A stretch of 35,346 bases of DNA, from the NCBI GenBank assembly GCA_028818795.1, contig JAPPND010000042.1:1-35346 (forward strand). Reading direction: 5' to 3'. Below the pieces are notes generated by a model. The model saw only the letters and a program-made list of their open reading frames with translations, was not told the DNA's origin and ran no database searches. Position numbers and translations under genes: made by a program. This stretch comes from Gammaproteobacteria bacterium. Its GTDB lineage: Bacteria; Pseudomonadota; Gammaproteobacteria; Pseudomonadales; Azotimanducaceae. Shown here in pieces: positions 1 through 7,628 of this stretch (the first letter of the stretch is position 1; each line of letters starts with the position of its first letter).

Positions 1-1905
1 TTCGAGCGCATCCACCGCCCGGGCCAGGCCAAGGCCGGCGGCATCCGCCACGCTTGCGTATTGCTCTCGGACCAGGTCCGCCGCCTTCACCGACCACGGC
101 ATCAGTTCGCAGTCGAGGATCAGCCAGGACGTGTCCAGCTTCTCCCAGAGACCGCAGCGGTCCGCCGCAGCCCGAAGCCGGTCGAGCACCTGCTGCTCGA
201 AACCAGCAAGTTGTCCGCCGAAGAACCGCCGGCCGGTCCGCGTATAGATGATGCCTGCCGCCCCGCCTTGTGCGCCGAAACGAGTCCGGGCGACGTCCGC
301 GTCGCGGCAAACCACCGCAATGGCCCGGGAGCCCATGTGCTTCTCCTGGCAGACGACCTTCTCCACACCGTTGGTGCGGTAGTAGCCGAACGCCGACGCC
401 GGGTGTTCCAACAGCTCGCCGGAATCCCTCGTCGCGCACGGCGACATCGTCGGCGGCAGGTAGATGAGCCAGTTCGGCTGGATCGCGAACCGACTCATCA
501 CTTCAAGCGCCGCTGCCGCGTTTTCCTCCCGGACGGTGATGTTTGGGACAAGCCGCGTATCGACGATGCGTTTGCCGAGGACATCGTCGATGGCGAGGAT
601 GTCTCCGGGCGCGTCGGCGGCGTCGGCATCGGGCACCAGTGGTCGGCCGGTCGCCGGGTAGTAGACCTTCCCCGCCGGTACGGAAACCAGTTCCCGTTCC
701 GGATAGCGCAACGCGGTGAGCTTGCCGCCGAACACGCATCCCGTGTCGATGCAGATCGTCCCGTTCACCCACTCCGCCTCGGCCACCGGCGTGTGGCCGT
801 AGACGATCATCGCCTCGCCGCGGTATTCGCTCGCCCAGTCGTAGCGCACGGGGAAGCCGAACTCGTCGGTCTCGCCGGTCGTTTCGCCGTAGAGCGCGAA
901 CTCCCGTACCGCCCCCGACGACCGGTTGAGCATTTCGTTCTTCATGCCCGCGTGCGCGACCGCCAGCTTGCCGTCGTCGAAGAGGTAGTGGCTGACCAGG
1001 CCGTCGATGAACTCCGCGACGCGATCGCGAAACGCCGCCGGTTCGGCCTCCAGTTGCGCGACGGTTCCGTCGAGACCGTGGGTCATCCTCACGCGCCTGC
1101 CGCGCAGGTGGCGGAGCAGCTTCGTCTCGTGGTTCCCGGGAATGCACAACGCCACTCCGTCGGCGACCGCGTCCATCGCCAGCCGCAGGCAATCCGCGAC
1201 CTTGGGGCCCCGGTCGACCAGGTCACCCAGGAACACGAGCCTCCGCGCCTCGGGATGCGAGATCCCAAAGCTCTCCCCGTCCCTCCCCACGCGATAGCCG
1301 AGTTCGGCAAGCAAGGCTTCCAACTCGTCGCAGCAGCCGTGCACGTCGCCGATGATGTCGAACGGACCCGCATCGTCGCGCCGGTCCGTCCACAGGCGCT
1401 GACGTTCGACGACCACGGCGTCGGCGTCCGCTTCGGAACGGAACTGGAACCGATAGCGGAAGCCCTCGCGTCCGAGTCGCTTCAACGACCGACGCAGCAG
1501 TCGTACGTGGTTGTGTACCACCCGCGGTCCGAAGTCGCGGTCCGGCCGTCGGGCATTGCGGTCCTGGCAGACCCGCTCCGGCAGGTCGAACACGATGGCA
1601 ACGGCAAAGGCGTGGAACTCGCGGGCCAGGCGAACGTACTTGGCGCGGTCTTCGGGACGGACGTTGGTCGCGTCCACGACGGTGAGACGCCGGGCGGCAA
1701 GACGCTTTCGAGCGATGAACTCGAGCAACTCGAAGGCATCCCTGGTAGCCGATTGATCGTTGGCGTCGTCGCTGACCAGCGCCCGGCAGGTGTCGGACGA
1801 GATCACCTCCGTGGGGGCGAAGTGCTTGCCAGCGAAAGTCGACTTGCCGGAACCCGACGCGCCGACGAGGACCACCAGGCAGTATTCGGGGATCTCTATG
1901 CGCAT
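1..1905 (-). CDS. pnkp: Bacterial RNA-repair polynucleotide kinase-phosphatase-ligase Pnkp (3'-truncated by window edge)
   Basis: Pnkp heals and seals broken RNA ends in the bacterial Hen1-Pnkp pathway: it phosphorylates 5'-OH ends, removes 2',3'-cyclic phosphates and, with Hen1, ligates. The frame is open from the ATG at 1905 to base 1, giving 635 codons; the family is usually about 850 residues, so the end of the ligase domain lies outside. Visible domains in order: kinase with P-loop GASGSGKST (residues 15-23); metallophosphoesterase with GDVHG (186-190), GDLVDRG and GNHE; ligase/adenylyltransferase with motif I EKHMGSR, nucleotidyl lysine at about 522. These positions match the numbering I remember for the Clostridium thermocellum enzyme. 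The start lies inside the last codons of hen1 in another frame (10-nt overlap), which implies translational coupling. The long open frame on the opposite strand is a codon-bias shadow. Confidence 0.95.
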   Translation of the reverse strand, partial: MRIEIPEYCLVVLVGASGSGKSTFAGKHFAPTEVISSDTCRALVSDDANDQSATRDAFELLEFIARKRLAARRLTVVDATNVRPEDRAKYVRLAREFHAFAVAIVFDLPERVCQDRNARRPDRDFGPRVVHNHVRLLRRSLKRLGREGFRYRFQFRSEADADAVVVERQRLWTDRRDDAGPFDIIGDVHGCCDELEALLAELGYRVGRDGESFGISHPEARRLVFLGDLVDRGPKVADCLRLAMDAVADGVALCIPGNHETKLLRHLRGRRVRMTHGLDGTVAQLEAEPAAFRDRVAEFIDGLVSHYLFDDGKLAVAHAGMKNEMLNRSSGAVREFALYGETTGETDEFGFPVRYDWASEYRGEAMIVYGHTPVAEAEWVNGTICIDTGCVFGGKLTALRYPERELVSVPAGKVYYPATGRPLVPDADAADAPGDILAIDDVLGKRIVDTRLVPNITVREENAAAALEVMSRFAIQPNWLIYLPPTMSPCATRDSGELLEHPASAFGYYRTNGVEKVVCQEKHMGSRAIAVVCRDADVARTRFGAQGGAAGIIYTRTGRRFFGGQLAGFEQQVLDRLRAAADRCGLWEKLDTSWLILDCELMPWSVKAADLVREQYASVADAAGLGLARAVDALE

Positions 1906-3245
1906 CGCCGGAAGCGCCCCATCTGGGTCGGTGCCCCGAGCGCCCCGTCCACGTCGCCGACTGACTCCAAGGCCACCGAGTAGCCATGCCTCGCGGCCAC
2001 GGTGTCGGCCCAGGCCGCGAATTCCGAACGCGTCCATTCGAACCGATGGTCGGGATGCCGCAGGCCGCCTGCGGGAATACCCGGATACTTGACGTTGTAC
2101 TCCCGGTTCGGCGTCGTGACGACCACCGTTTCCGGCTTGGCGAATTCGAACAGCACGCGTTCGAATGTCCCGAGACGTTCGGGCTCGAGATGCTCCAAGG
2201 CTTCGACCACGGCCAACGCGTCGAAACCCTCGATACGCCGGTCGCGATACGTCATCGTCCCCTGCAGCAGTTTGACCCGCCGCCGCTGCCGTTCCGGCAT
2301 TCGATCCAGCCGAAGGCGGCGGCTGGCCGTTTCCAGCGCCCGGACCGAGACGTCCACCCCGACGACCTCTTGGAACTGCGGGTCTGCCAGGAGTTGCTCG
2401 ATCAACCGCCCCTCCCCACACCCCAAGTCGATGATGCGCGTGGCATTGCTCTCCTTCAGTGCGCGTGCGACCGCCGCGACCCGGACATCCGACAACGCGA
2501 CAAACGCCTCCCGACCTGGTCGGTCGTCGCCATCCGGGGAACCCGCGTCCGCGTCTTCCGCCAAGCGGGCCAACGCATCGTTCGCCAGGTTGTCCCGGTG
2601 CTTGAGGTACCGGCGCACGATGAGGTCTCGACGGGGGTGATCCTCCAGCCAGCCTTCCCCCCGGGCGATGAGCTTATCCACCTCGGCATCGCCCACCCAA
2701 TAGTGTTTGCGACCGTCCAGCACCGGAACCAGCACATAGAGATGGGTCAGCACCTCCGCCAAGGGCTTGCGGCCAGACAGTGTGACGTTCCGGTAACTTT
2801 CGCTTGCGTCGTCGCCCGGCTCAAGGTCGACTTCATACCCCAGCGGTTCGAAGAGTTCCCGCACTTCGTCCGCGCTCCTGCAAGGAAGCGCCGCGATGCC
2901 GGCAACGAGCGGCAACGGCTTGGCGACGAGTTCCGGCCTGTCCCGGCAGCGCCCGCCCAAGGCGCTGCCGAACACGCGCGCGATGGCGACGCTCAGAAAG
3001 GACGATGCGACATAAGGCCGGTCGTTGACATAGTCGGTTGTCATCGAGCCGCGCCCGCGAACGAGGGCGACGGGATCGACATCGAGCAACAATGCCGCCG
3101 TGCAGCATTCCTCCGACGCCTGGGGGTAGAACACATGCGCCTTGCCAAACGACAAATCGAAAGCTTGCACCCGCGCGGGATTCTTGTGCAGGAGGTATCC
3201 CAAATCGGTGGCCGGGCTATGGGTCGTGGAGATCGTGAGCAGCAC
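1896..3245 (-). CDS. hen1: 3'-terminal RNA ribose 2'-O-methyltransferase Hen1
   Basis: Hen1 methylates the 2'-OH at the 3' end of cleaved RNA before Pnkp ligates it, which makes the repaired junction resistant to the same ribotoxin. The 449-residue protein has the bacterial N-terminal domain (about 1-245) typical of Pnkp partners and a C-terminal methyltransferase domain. The SAM motif is DLGCGEGR (273-280). The metal site ExxEH is at E348, E351 and H352, with H400 in the following HPDH segment as the probable fourth ligand, as in plant HEN1. The start is a GTG at 3245; it matches the usual N-terminus of the family (MLLTI), although no strong ribosome binding site precedes it. Its TAG overlaps the pnkp start, so the two form one operon. 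The adjacent flavin monooxygenase diverges from it across 94 bp. Confidence 0.95.
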   Translation of the reverse strand: MLLTISTTHSPATDLGYLLHKNPARVQAFDLSFGKAHVFYPQASEECCTAALLLDVDPVALVRGRGSMTTDYVNDRPYVASSFLSVAIARVFGSALGGRCRDRPELVAKPLPLVAGIAALPCRSADEVRELFEPLGYEVDLEPGDDASESYRNVTLSGRKPLAEVLTHLYVLVPVLDGRKHYWVGDAEVDKLIARGEGWLEDHPRRDLIVRRYLKHRDNLANDALARLAEDADAGSPDGDDRPGREAFVALSDVRVAAVARALKESNATRIIDLGCGEGRLIEQLLADPQFQEVVGVDVSVRALETASRRLRLDRMPERQRRRVKLLQGTMTYRDRRIEGFDALAVVEALEHLEPERLGTFERVLFEFAKPETVVVTTPNREYNVKYPGIPAGGLRHPDHRFEWTRSEFAAWADTVAARHGYSVALESVGDVDGALGAPTQMGRFRRCA

Positions 3246-3270
3246 GGGTAGCAGTCGGACAGGCTGTTAA

Positions 3271-3287
3271 GCTGCACATGATGCAGC
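3271..3287. promoter_or_regulatory. Short inverted repeat between divergent hen1 and monooxygenase genes
   Basis: GCTGCA and TGCAGC form a perfect 6-bp inverted repeat with a 5-bp spacer in the 94-bp divergent intergenic region. Its place suggests a possible operator serving one or both genes. No regulator gene is next to it, and a repeat this short can occur by chance. Confidence 0.25.
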
Positions 3288-3339
3288 CCGCAGAGCGCCC
3301 CGTCGAACCCATCGTGCCTGCAACGAGGAGGGACGGCTG

Positions 3340-4533
3340 ATGCGCCCCAGCAAGATCCTGGTTGCCGGCGGCGGGATCGGGGGACTCGCCGCCGCCCTGT
3401 GTCTCGCCAAACGAGGCCACGAGGTCAGGGTATTCGAGCAGGCCCGGGAGTTCGGCGAGGTCGGCGCCGGCATTCAACTATCGCCCAACTGCACCCGCGT
3501 ACTGCACGATCTCGGACTGGAAGGACCGCTTCGCGCCACCGCTTTCGAGCCGCGGGCAATCCAGTTCAGGAACTGGCGAACGGGCCGGGTCATCGACCAG
3601 TCGGCCTTGGGCGAGGAGGCCGTACGACGCTTCGGGTTTCCCTACTACCACATGCACCGCGCCGACCTGTTGCGCGTACTGGTGGATGCGGCGCTCGCGA
3701 GCCCGAACATCGCCCTCCACCGCGACGCAGCCGTGCGACGTTTCGACCAACGCGATACGCAGGTGGTATTGACAGCCGGCACGGGCGATGCGGATGGAGA
3801 CCTGCTCGTCGGTGCCGATGGTATCCACTCGGCGGTTCGCGCCGGACTCTGGGGCGATGACCGACCACGTTTCACCGGCTGTGTCGCGTGGCGGGCCCTG
3901 GTTCCCGCCGAGCGCCTTCCTTCCGGGGCGATTCGACCGATGGCAACGGCCTGGTGGGGCCCCGGCGGACACTTCGTTCACTACTTCGTCCGACGCGGCG
4001 AACTCGTCAACTGCGTTGGCGTGATCGAAAGGTCGGGCTGGGAAGTCGAGTCCTGGACAGAACGGGGAGACCATGCGGAGTTCGCCGCCGATTTTGACGA
4101 CTGGCATGACGACATTCGACGCCTGATCGACAACGTGGACAGCGACACGCTGTTCAAATGGGCGTTGCACGATCGCGAACCGATGCGCCGCTGGGGCGAG
4201 GGACGGGTCACCCTGTTGGGAGACGCTTGCCACCCGACCCTGCCGTTCATGGCGCAAGGCGCGGCGATGGCCATCGAGGATGCCGCGGTCCTGGCGGGAT
4301 GCCTGGCGGGCGACCGAGACGTGCCGTCTGCACTGCAACGCTACGAACACTTGCGCCGGGACCGAACGACGCGCGTCCAGCACGGATCCCGACGCAACGC
4401 CACGCTGTTCCACGTCGCCGGGTTCAAGGCGTGGCTGCGCAACCGGGCGACCGGACGTGTCGCACGGCGAACCACGAATGATCTGTACCGATACAACGCC
4501 CTCGAAGCGGTTCAGTCGCAAAGGAATGACTAG
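3340..4533 (+). CDS. FAD-dependent aromatic-ring monooxygenase (salicylate hydroxylase-like)
   Basis: Class A flavoprotein monooxygenase, 397 residues, of the type that uses NAD(P)H and O2 to hydroxylate aromatic acids (salicylate 1-hydroxylase and 3-hydroxybenzoate 6-hydroxylase relatives); cytoplasmic. The Rossmann FAD motif GGGIGG and the acidic end of beta-2 (FEQ) lie in residues 8-35. The second FAD contact GDACHP (294-299) is followed by a PFMAQGAAMAIEDA-type helix. Length is normal for the family. The start is an ATG preceded by a GAGGAGGGA ribosome binding site about six bases upstream. No ring-cleavage or transport genes flank it, so the substrate cannot be told from context. It diverges from the RNA-repair operon and I see no functional link. 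Confidence 0.9.
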   Translation: MRPSKILVAGGGIGGLAAALCLAKRGHEVRVFEQAREFGEVGAGIQLSPNCTRVLHDLGLEGPLRATAFEPRAIQFRNWRTGRVIDQSALGEEAVRRFGFPYYHMHRADLLRVLVDAALASPNIALHRDAAVRRFDQRDTQVVLTAGTGDADGDLLVGADGIHSAVRAGLWGDDRPRFTGCVAWRALVPAERLPSGAIRPMATAWWGPGGHFVHYFVRRGELVNCVGVIERSGWEVESWTERGDHAEFAADFDDWHDDIRRLIDNVDSDTLFKWALHDREPMRRWGEGRVTLLGDACHPTLPFMAQGAAMAIEDAAVLAGCLAGDRDVPSALQRYEHLRRDRTTRVQHGSRRNATLFHVAGFKAWLRNRATGRVARRTTNDLYRYNALEAVQSQRND

Positions 4534-4546
4534 GTTGCCTTTGGCG

Positions 4547-4575
4547 TTGAGTCAGATGGACACCGGTGGTAGGGT
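4547..4575 (+). promoter_or_regulatory. Predicted sigma70 promoter (TTGAGT-N17-TAGGGT)
   Basis: TTGAGT (4547-4552) and TAGGGT (4570-4575) are 17 bp apart, 14 bp after the monooxygenase stop. Transcription would start near 4582, upstream of a 12-codon ORF and the methyltransferase locus. The -10 box is only a moderate match. Confidence 0.45.
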
Positions 4576-4605
4576 GCGCGCCGAAACCGCCGACCGGAGA
4601 AGGCA

Positions 4606-4644
4606 ATGAACAACTTGACGCCCCCGAGCAACGGGAACGTCTAG
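4606..4644 (+). CDS. Possible 12-residue leader peptide
   Basis: An ATG preceded by GGAGAAGG opens a 12-codon ORF (MNNLTPPSNGNV) ending in TAG. It sits between the predicted promoter and the methyltransferase start at 4740. Downstream, GGCCCGC and GCGGGCC (about 4645-4685) could pair around a 20-odd base loop. A translated leader or attenuator is possible, but a frame this short is weak evidence and no control codon run is present. Confidence 0.25.
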   Translation: MNNLTPPSNGNV

Positions 4645-4739
4645 GGCCCGCTTCTCCGGTCTTCTTGAAGCCCCGATCGCGGGCCGTTCTCCTTCCATAC
4701 CTACCCACGCACGATAGCAGTGCGTGGCATGGAGCACTC

Positions 4740-5494
4740 ATGTCCAAGGAAAACGATCAGGGCACGCTCAACGAGGAGTTCGAGCGCCTTCGGGTGATCT
4801 CGGGCCGCATCGCCCGCGACCCCGGCGGCGTCGGAATGGACGTAGAAAACCTGCCCGACTTCTTCAACAACGTCGCCCACCTGTGGGACGCCAAATTCGC
4901 GGAGGGCTGTGCGCCGCTGCACCGCGCCACCGCAACGAGGGTCCCAAGAACCCGCGAGCGCGTCCGAATTCTCGACGTCGGCTGCGGCACCGGTCTGGAG
5001 CTCGAGTACATCCTCGAGCGTGCACCCAACGCACGGATCACGGCGATGGAACCAGGCCCTGCGGATGCTCGCCGAGCTCGAGCGGAAGTACGTCCATCAG
5101 ATGCCGCAGATCGAGTTGCTGGAGGCATCCTGGGTGGATTGGCCGGCGGGCCTTGAAGGCTTTCACTACGTCGTCTCGATCCTGTGCGTGCATCACTTTC
5201 CGCCCGATACCAAGCGGGAGATCTATCGCTGTTTTGCGGTCTGCGCTGGATCCCAACGGCGCATACGTCGAGGGCGACCAGTGCGCCGGTCTCGTCGTCA
5301 ACGAGGCGGAGACCTCCGTGCTGCGCCTATTCGAGGATTGGATCGCGGAGCTCCCCGGCGGATTACGAGGCGAGTGGAACTACGACGTCACGTTGTCCGC
5401 CGAGACGAACCAACGCCTGCTCCTGGAGGCCGGCTTCACCCGGTTCGAAGGACCCTGGCTAGTCGACGGCGACGCGGTCCTAGTGGCACGCTAG
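4740..5494 (+). pseudogene. Class I SAM-dependent methyltransferase, two frameshifts
   Basis: The protein reads in three successive frames. From the ATG at 4740 (MSKENDQ) frame 1 runs through the SAM-binding motif ILDVGCGTG. After TAM, near 5051-5053, the family sequence continues in the next frame (QALRMLAELE, ...SILCVHHFPP). Near 5238 it moves again to LDPNGAYVEGDQ and runs to the stop at 5492. Each change fits one extra base. Without them the product would be about 250 residues, a class I methyltransferase with some resemblance to the CmoA/UbiE group; the substrate is unknown. It is either a decayed gene or an assembly with two indel errors. A short GTTGGT/ACCAAC inverted repeat follows the stop and could be a weak terminator. 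Confidence 0.8.
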
Positions 5495-5608
5495 TTGGTA
5501 CTTCACTAACGACCAACCAATCGGCGCGTCCGGCCCCAAGGGTATCGGATAGGAGTTGAGCTCATGTCATGTCCGTCCTTTGGAGATGAACGTGCCATTT
5601 CTTGCAGA

Positions 5609-6067
5609 TCATGACAGCGTACAGAACGATGCGTCCAGTTGCTCCCTCTTCCTCCGCGAAAATTTGATCCTACCGACATTGGTGCTGTATACGCTCATTC
5701 CTTCGAGTATCCGTTTGCAGTCATTCTGCAACTTCCTATCGTTCGTGTATATGAGGTCTGCTTCGGATAGCTGAGCAAGCGCCACTATATGAGGATCGTC
5801 AGACTCGAAGACTCCTGATTTGACTAGGGACCCCTTTGCCTCGTCTACGCGATCATCCCCAATCGTCAGCACGTTCTTGTGATATTTGACGAGAGCCAAC
5901 CATTTTCTGAACTCGGCTCCGCACTTCGCCAGTTCAACGCTCAGATGGCCGCCTAATACAAGCAGGAGCTTACCCTGTGAGACGTATTCTAGAAACTTGC
6001 GACCGGCCTCTGTCGCGTTCTGGCGAATAGAACTGCTGACGACATCCGCATCGATAATGACACACAT
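5609..6067 (-). CDS. PIN-domain ribonuclease-like protein
   Basis: The 152-residue protein has the layout of a PIN domain, a metal-dependent RNase fold common in toxins: IIDAD at the N-terminus (D6, D8), a central acidic residue in SVELAK (E45), DDPHIVALA (D90, D91) and YTND (D110). All expected acidic positions seem present, so it could be catalytic. It lies 20 nt downstream of a broken ATPase gene on the same strand and probably shares its promoter. No VapB-like antitoxin gene is beside it, which argues against an ordinary VapBC pair; an ATPase-controlled effector role is an inference. This stretch is visibly poorer in G+C than its neighbours, which suggests horizontal transfer. There is no good ribosome binding site immediately before the ATG, so a slightly later start is possible. 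Confidence 0.75.
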   Translation of the reverse strand: MCVIIDADVVSSSIRQNATEAGRKFLEYVSQGKLLLVLGGHLSVELAKCGAEFRKWLALVKYHKNVLTIGDDRVDEAKGSLVKSGVFESDDPHIVALAQLSEADLIYTNDRKLQNDCKRILEGMSVYSTNVGRIKFSRRKREQLDASFCTLS

Positions 6068-6087
6068 TTGGATTAGGCTCTAGCTCC

Positions 6088-7378
6088 CTACACCGTCGTG
6101 ATCCCGAGTTCTCTGTTGACCTCATCCATGAAGAAATCGCTGTAGCTCGGCGGCGAGGCTACGCTTCCGTCTGCGGAGATCTTCAGCGAGTGAATCTGGA
6201 CATCCAAGTCAACGCGATCGAAATAAAGGATGGACACGTCATCGGGCGTCAACTTGGTCTTGTTGTCCCTGATGTCCATGCGAACGCGATTAATGAGATG
6301 GTCGCTGTGAGTCTCGACAAGGAGCTGATGTTCGCTTTCAGCCATTCGGCAATAGAAGGATCCCAACGCAGCCTGCGCTCTTGGATGAAGGTGAACCTCG
6401 GGTTGTTGGAGAAGCGACATCGGCAAAGCGTCAGGTCTGACGATCTCGGTGATGAGCGGAAGGACTTGACTCAAGCCATACCCCATGTCGGTTAGATTCC
6501 TCCACACGCCCGCTTTTCCGGGCGAGCCTTTCTTGACTTGGACTTGAAATGGCTGGCTAGCCAATTCGACAATGTTGATACTCAACTCGTCAAACAGTCC
6601 AGATTCCATTCCGAAGAGCTCGATTTTCTGTTTCATGTCCTCCCATCTGGGGCCGCCCTCGCGGTACATCTCGGCCAATTATGATGGCATATAGTCCCCT
6701 TCGGGATCTCTAGACGGGATTGATGGATCGTATGTTCGTTTCGGCTTGGATCTGACTGGGGCACTGGCAAACGGACCAGAATCTTCACTGATTGGGTATC
6801 CGGCGAAGCCTTGCCAACTTAAGACCTTCGTCAGATCCCCTCTCGGAGCCTTTCCCGTCCCCCAGGACCATTGGGGCATAAACCATCGGAAGTATCGAGT
6901 TGCCCCCGAACAGCCATCGCCGGTCGACCTTTTCAAACCACTTTTTCTCGCCCACTCGCATGTGGACGTTCAACCTGCCACCTAACCGCCTCTGTTCGAC
7001 AATGACCTCGGACTCGGCGTCGTGCACGGTACGGGATACCGGCACGGGAGCGGTGCCTTGCTGACCGAACCGAACATCGAAACTGAATGGCAGTCCACCC
7101 ATGTGCCGTGACGTCCCTGTGAATCCGGCCTGGAACGACCTACGAGTCCTCCCATTTGCCATCGTGTTGGCCATCTCTTCGAAACTCCCTAGGTCATAGG
7201 GAGGCTCTTTGAAGTTGGGAACCTTACTCTCGTAGGCGACCTGCCAAAGAGCACGAACCATCGCCATGAACGACGTCTTACCAGTGCTGTTCTCCCCTAC
7301 AAGCAATGTCAGGGGCGCCAACTCGGCCACCTGTGGGCGGGAGAAACACCTGAATCCACTCACCCGAACCTGGTCCAT
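6088..7378 (-). pseudogene. OLD/SMC-like AAA ATPase with DUF3696 C-terminus, interrupted by a frameshift and a stop
   Basis: The N-terminal part starts at an ATG (7378) behind an AGGGGG site and contains the P-loop GENSTGKTS. Near 6840-6860 the reading continues one frame over (from GKGSERG into DLTKVLSWQG). It then reaches SRDPEGDYMPS and a TAA at 6679-6681, where relatives keep reading through a similar segment. The same frame continues with LAEMYREGG through the Walker B/signature region (GYGLSQVLP, QQPEVHLHPRAQ) and the H-loop ETHSDHL to the stop at 6088. Restored length would be about 430 residues, normal for the family. Such ATPases are partnered with nucleases in several defence systems. 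Here it would have been paired with the downstream PIN protein. It is probably inactive unless the two lesions are assembly errors. Confidence 0.85.
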
Positions 7379-7406
7379 TTTGACCCCCTATTGATGCGCA
7401 CACTAT

Positions 7407-7436
7407 CTTATAGGCCATCGGCGAGAAGGGCGTCAA
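7407..7436 (-). promoter_or_regulatory. Predicted sigma70 promoter for the ATPase-PIN module (TTGACG-N18-TATAAG)
   Basis: On the minus strand TTGACG (7436-7431) and TATAAG (7412-7407) are 18 bp apart, a good consensus match. They are placed about 30-60 bp upstream of the ATPase start at 7378. The module therefore seems to be transcribed independently of the operon that ends at 7629. Confidence 0.6.
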
Positions 7437-7628
7437 CGACGACATACGTCGCCCTCACGCCGCCTACTGACGTTTGGCGACCTGTACCTTGTGGAACTCC
7501 GGTTCGTCGTGATCGCTTGCGCGAACCTCTTCGAGACAGGCGACTCCGCTGACACCCGTTTCCCTAGAACGTGGCCGAACGCGCCAACCTGACGGGTTCC
7601 CGCCGCTCACCGTTTCTGTCAGTCGATT

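Noticed and set aside
61-1983. Plus-strand 640-codon open frame
   Set aside because: It is antisense to pnkp, whose kinase, phosphatase and ligase motifs are unmistakable. The frame is arginine/histidine/valine-rich shadow sequence without domains.
1986-3251. Plus-strand 421-codon open frame
   Set aside because: Antisense to hen1, which has its SAM and metal motifs on the minus strand; the frame is a codon-bias mirror.
5609-6067. Ordinary VapC toxin of a VapBC pair
   Set aside because: No small antitoxin gene adjoins it; its upstream partner is an ATPase gene instead.
7379-7628. Terminator for the defence operon
   Set aside because: Only a 4-bp stem (CGGG/CCCG) was found in the 250-bp gap, with no T-run; not enough to call. 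Apart from the promoter for the ATPase-PIN module, I see nothing else there.
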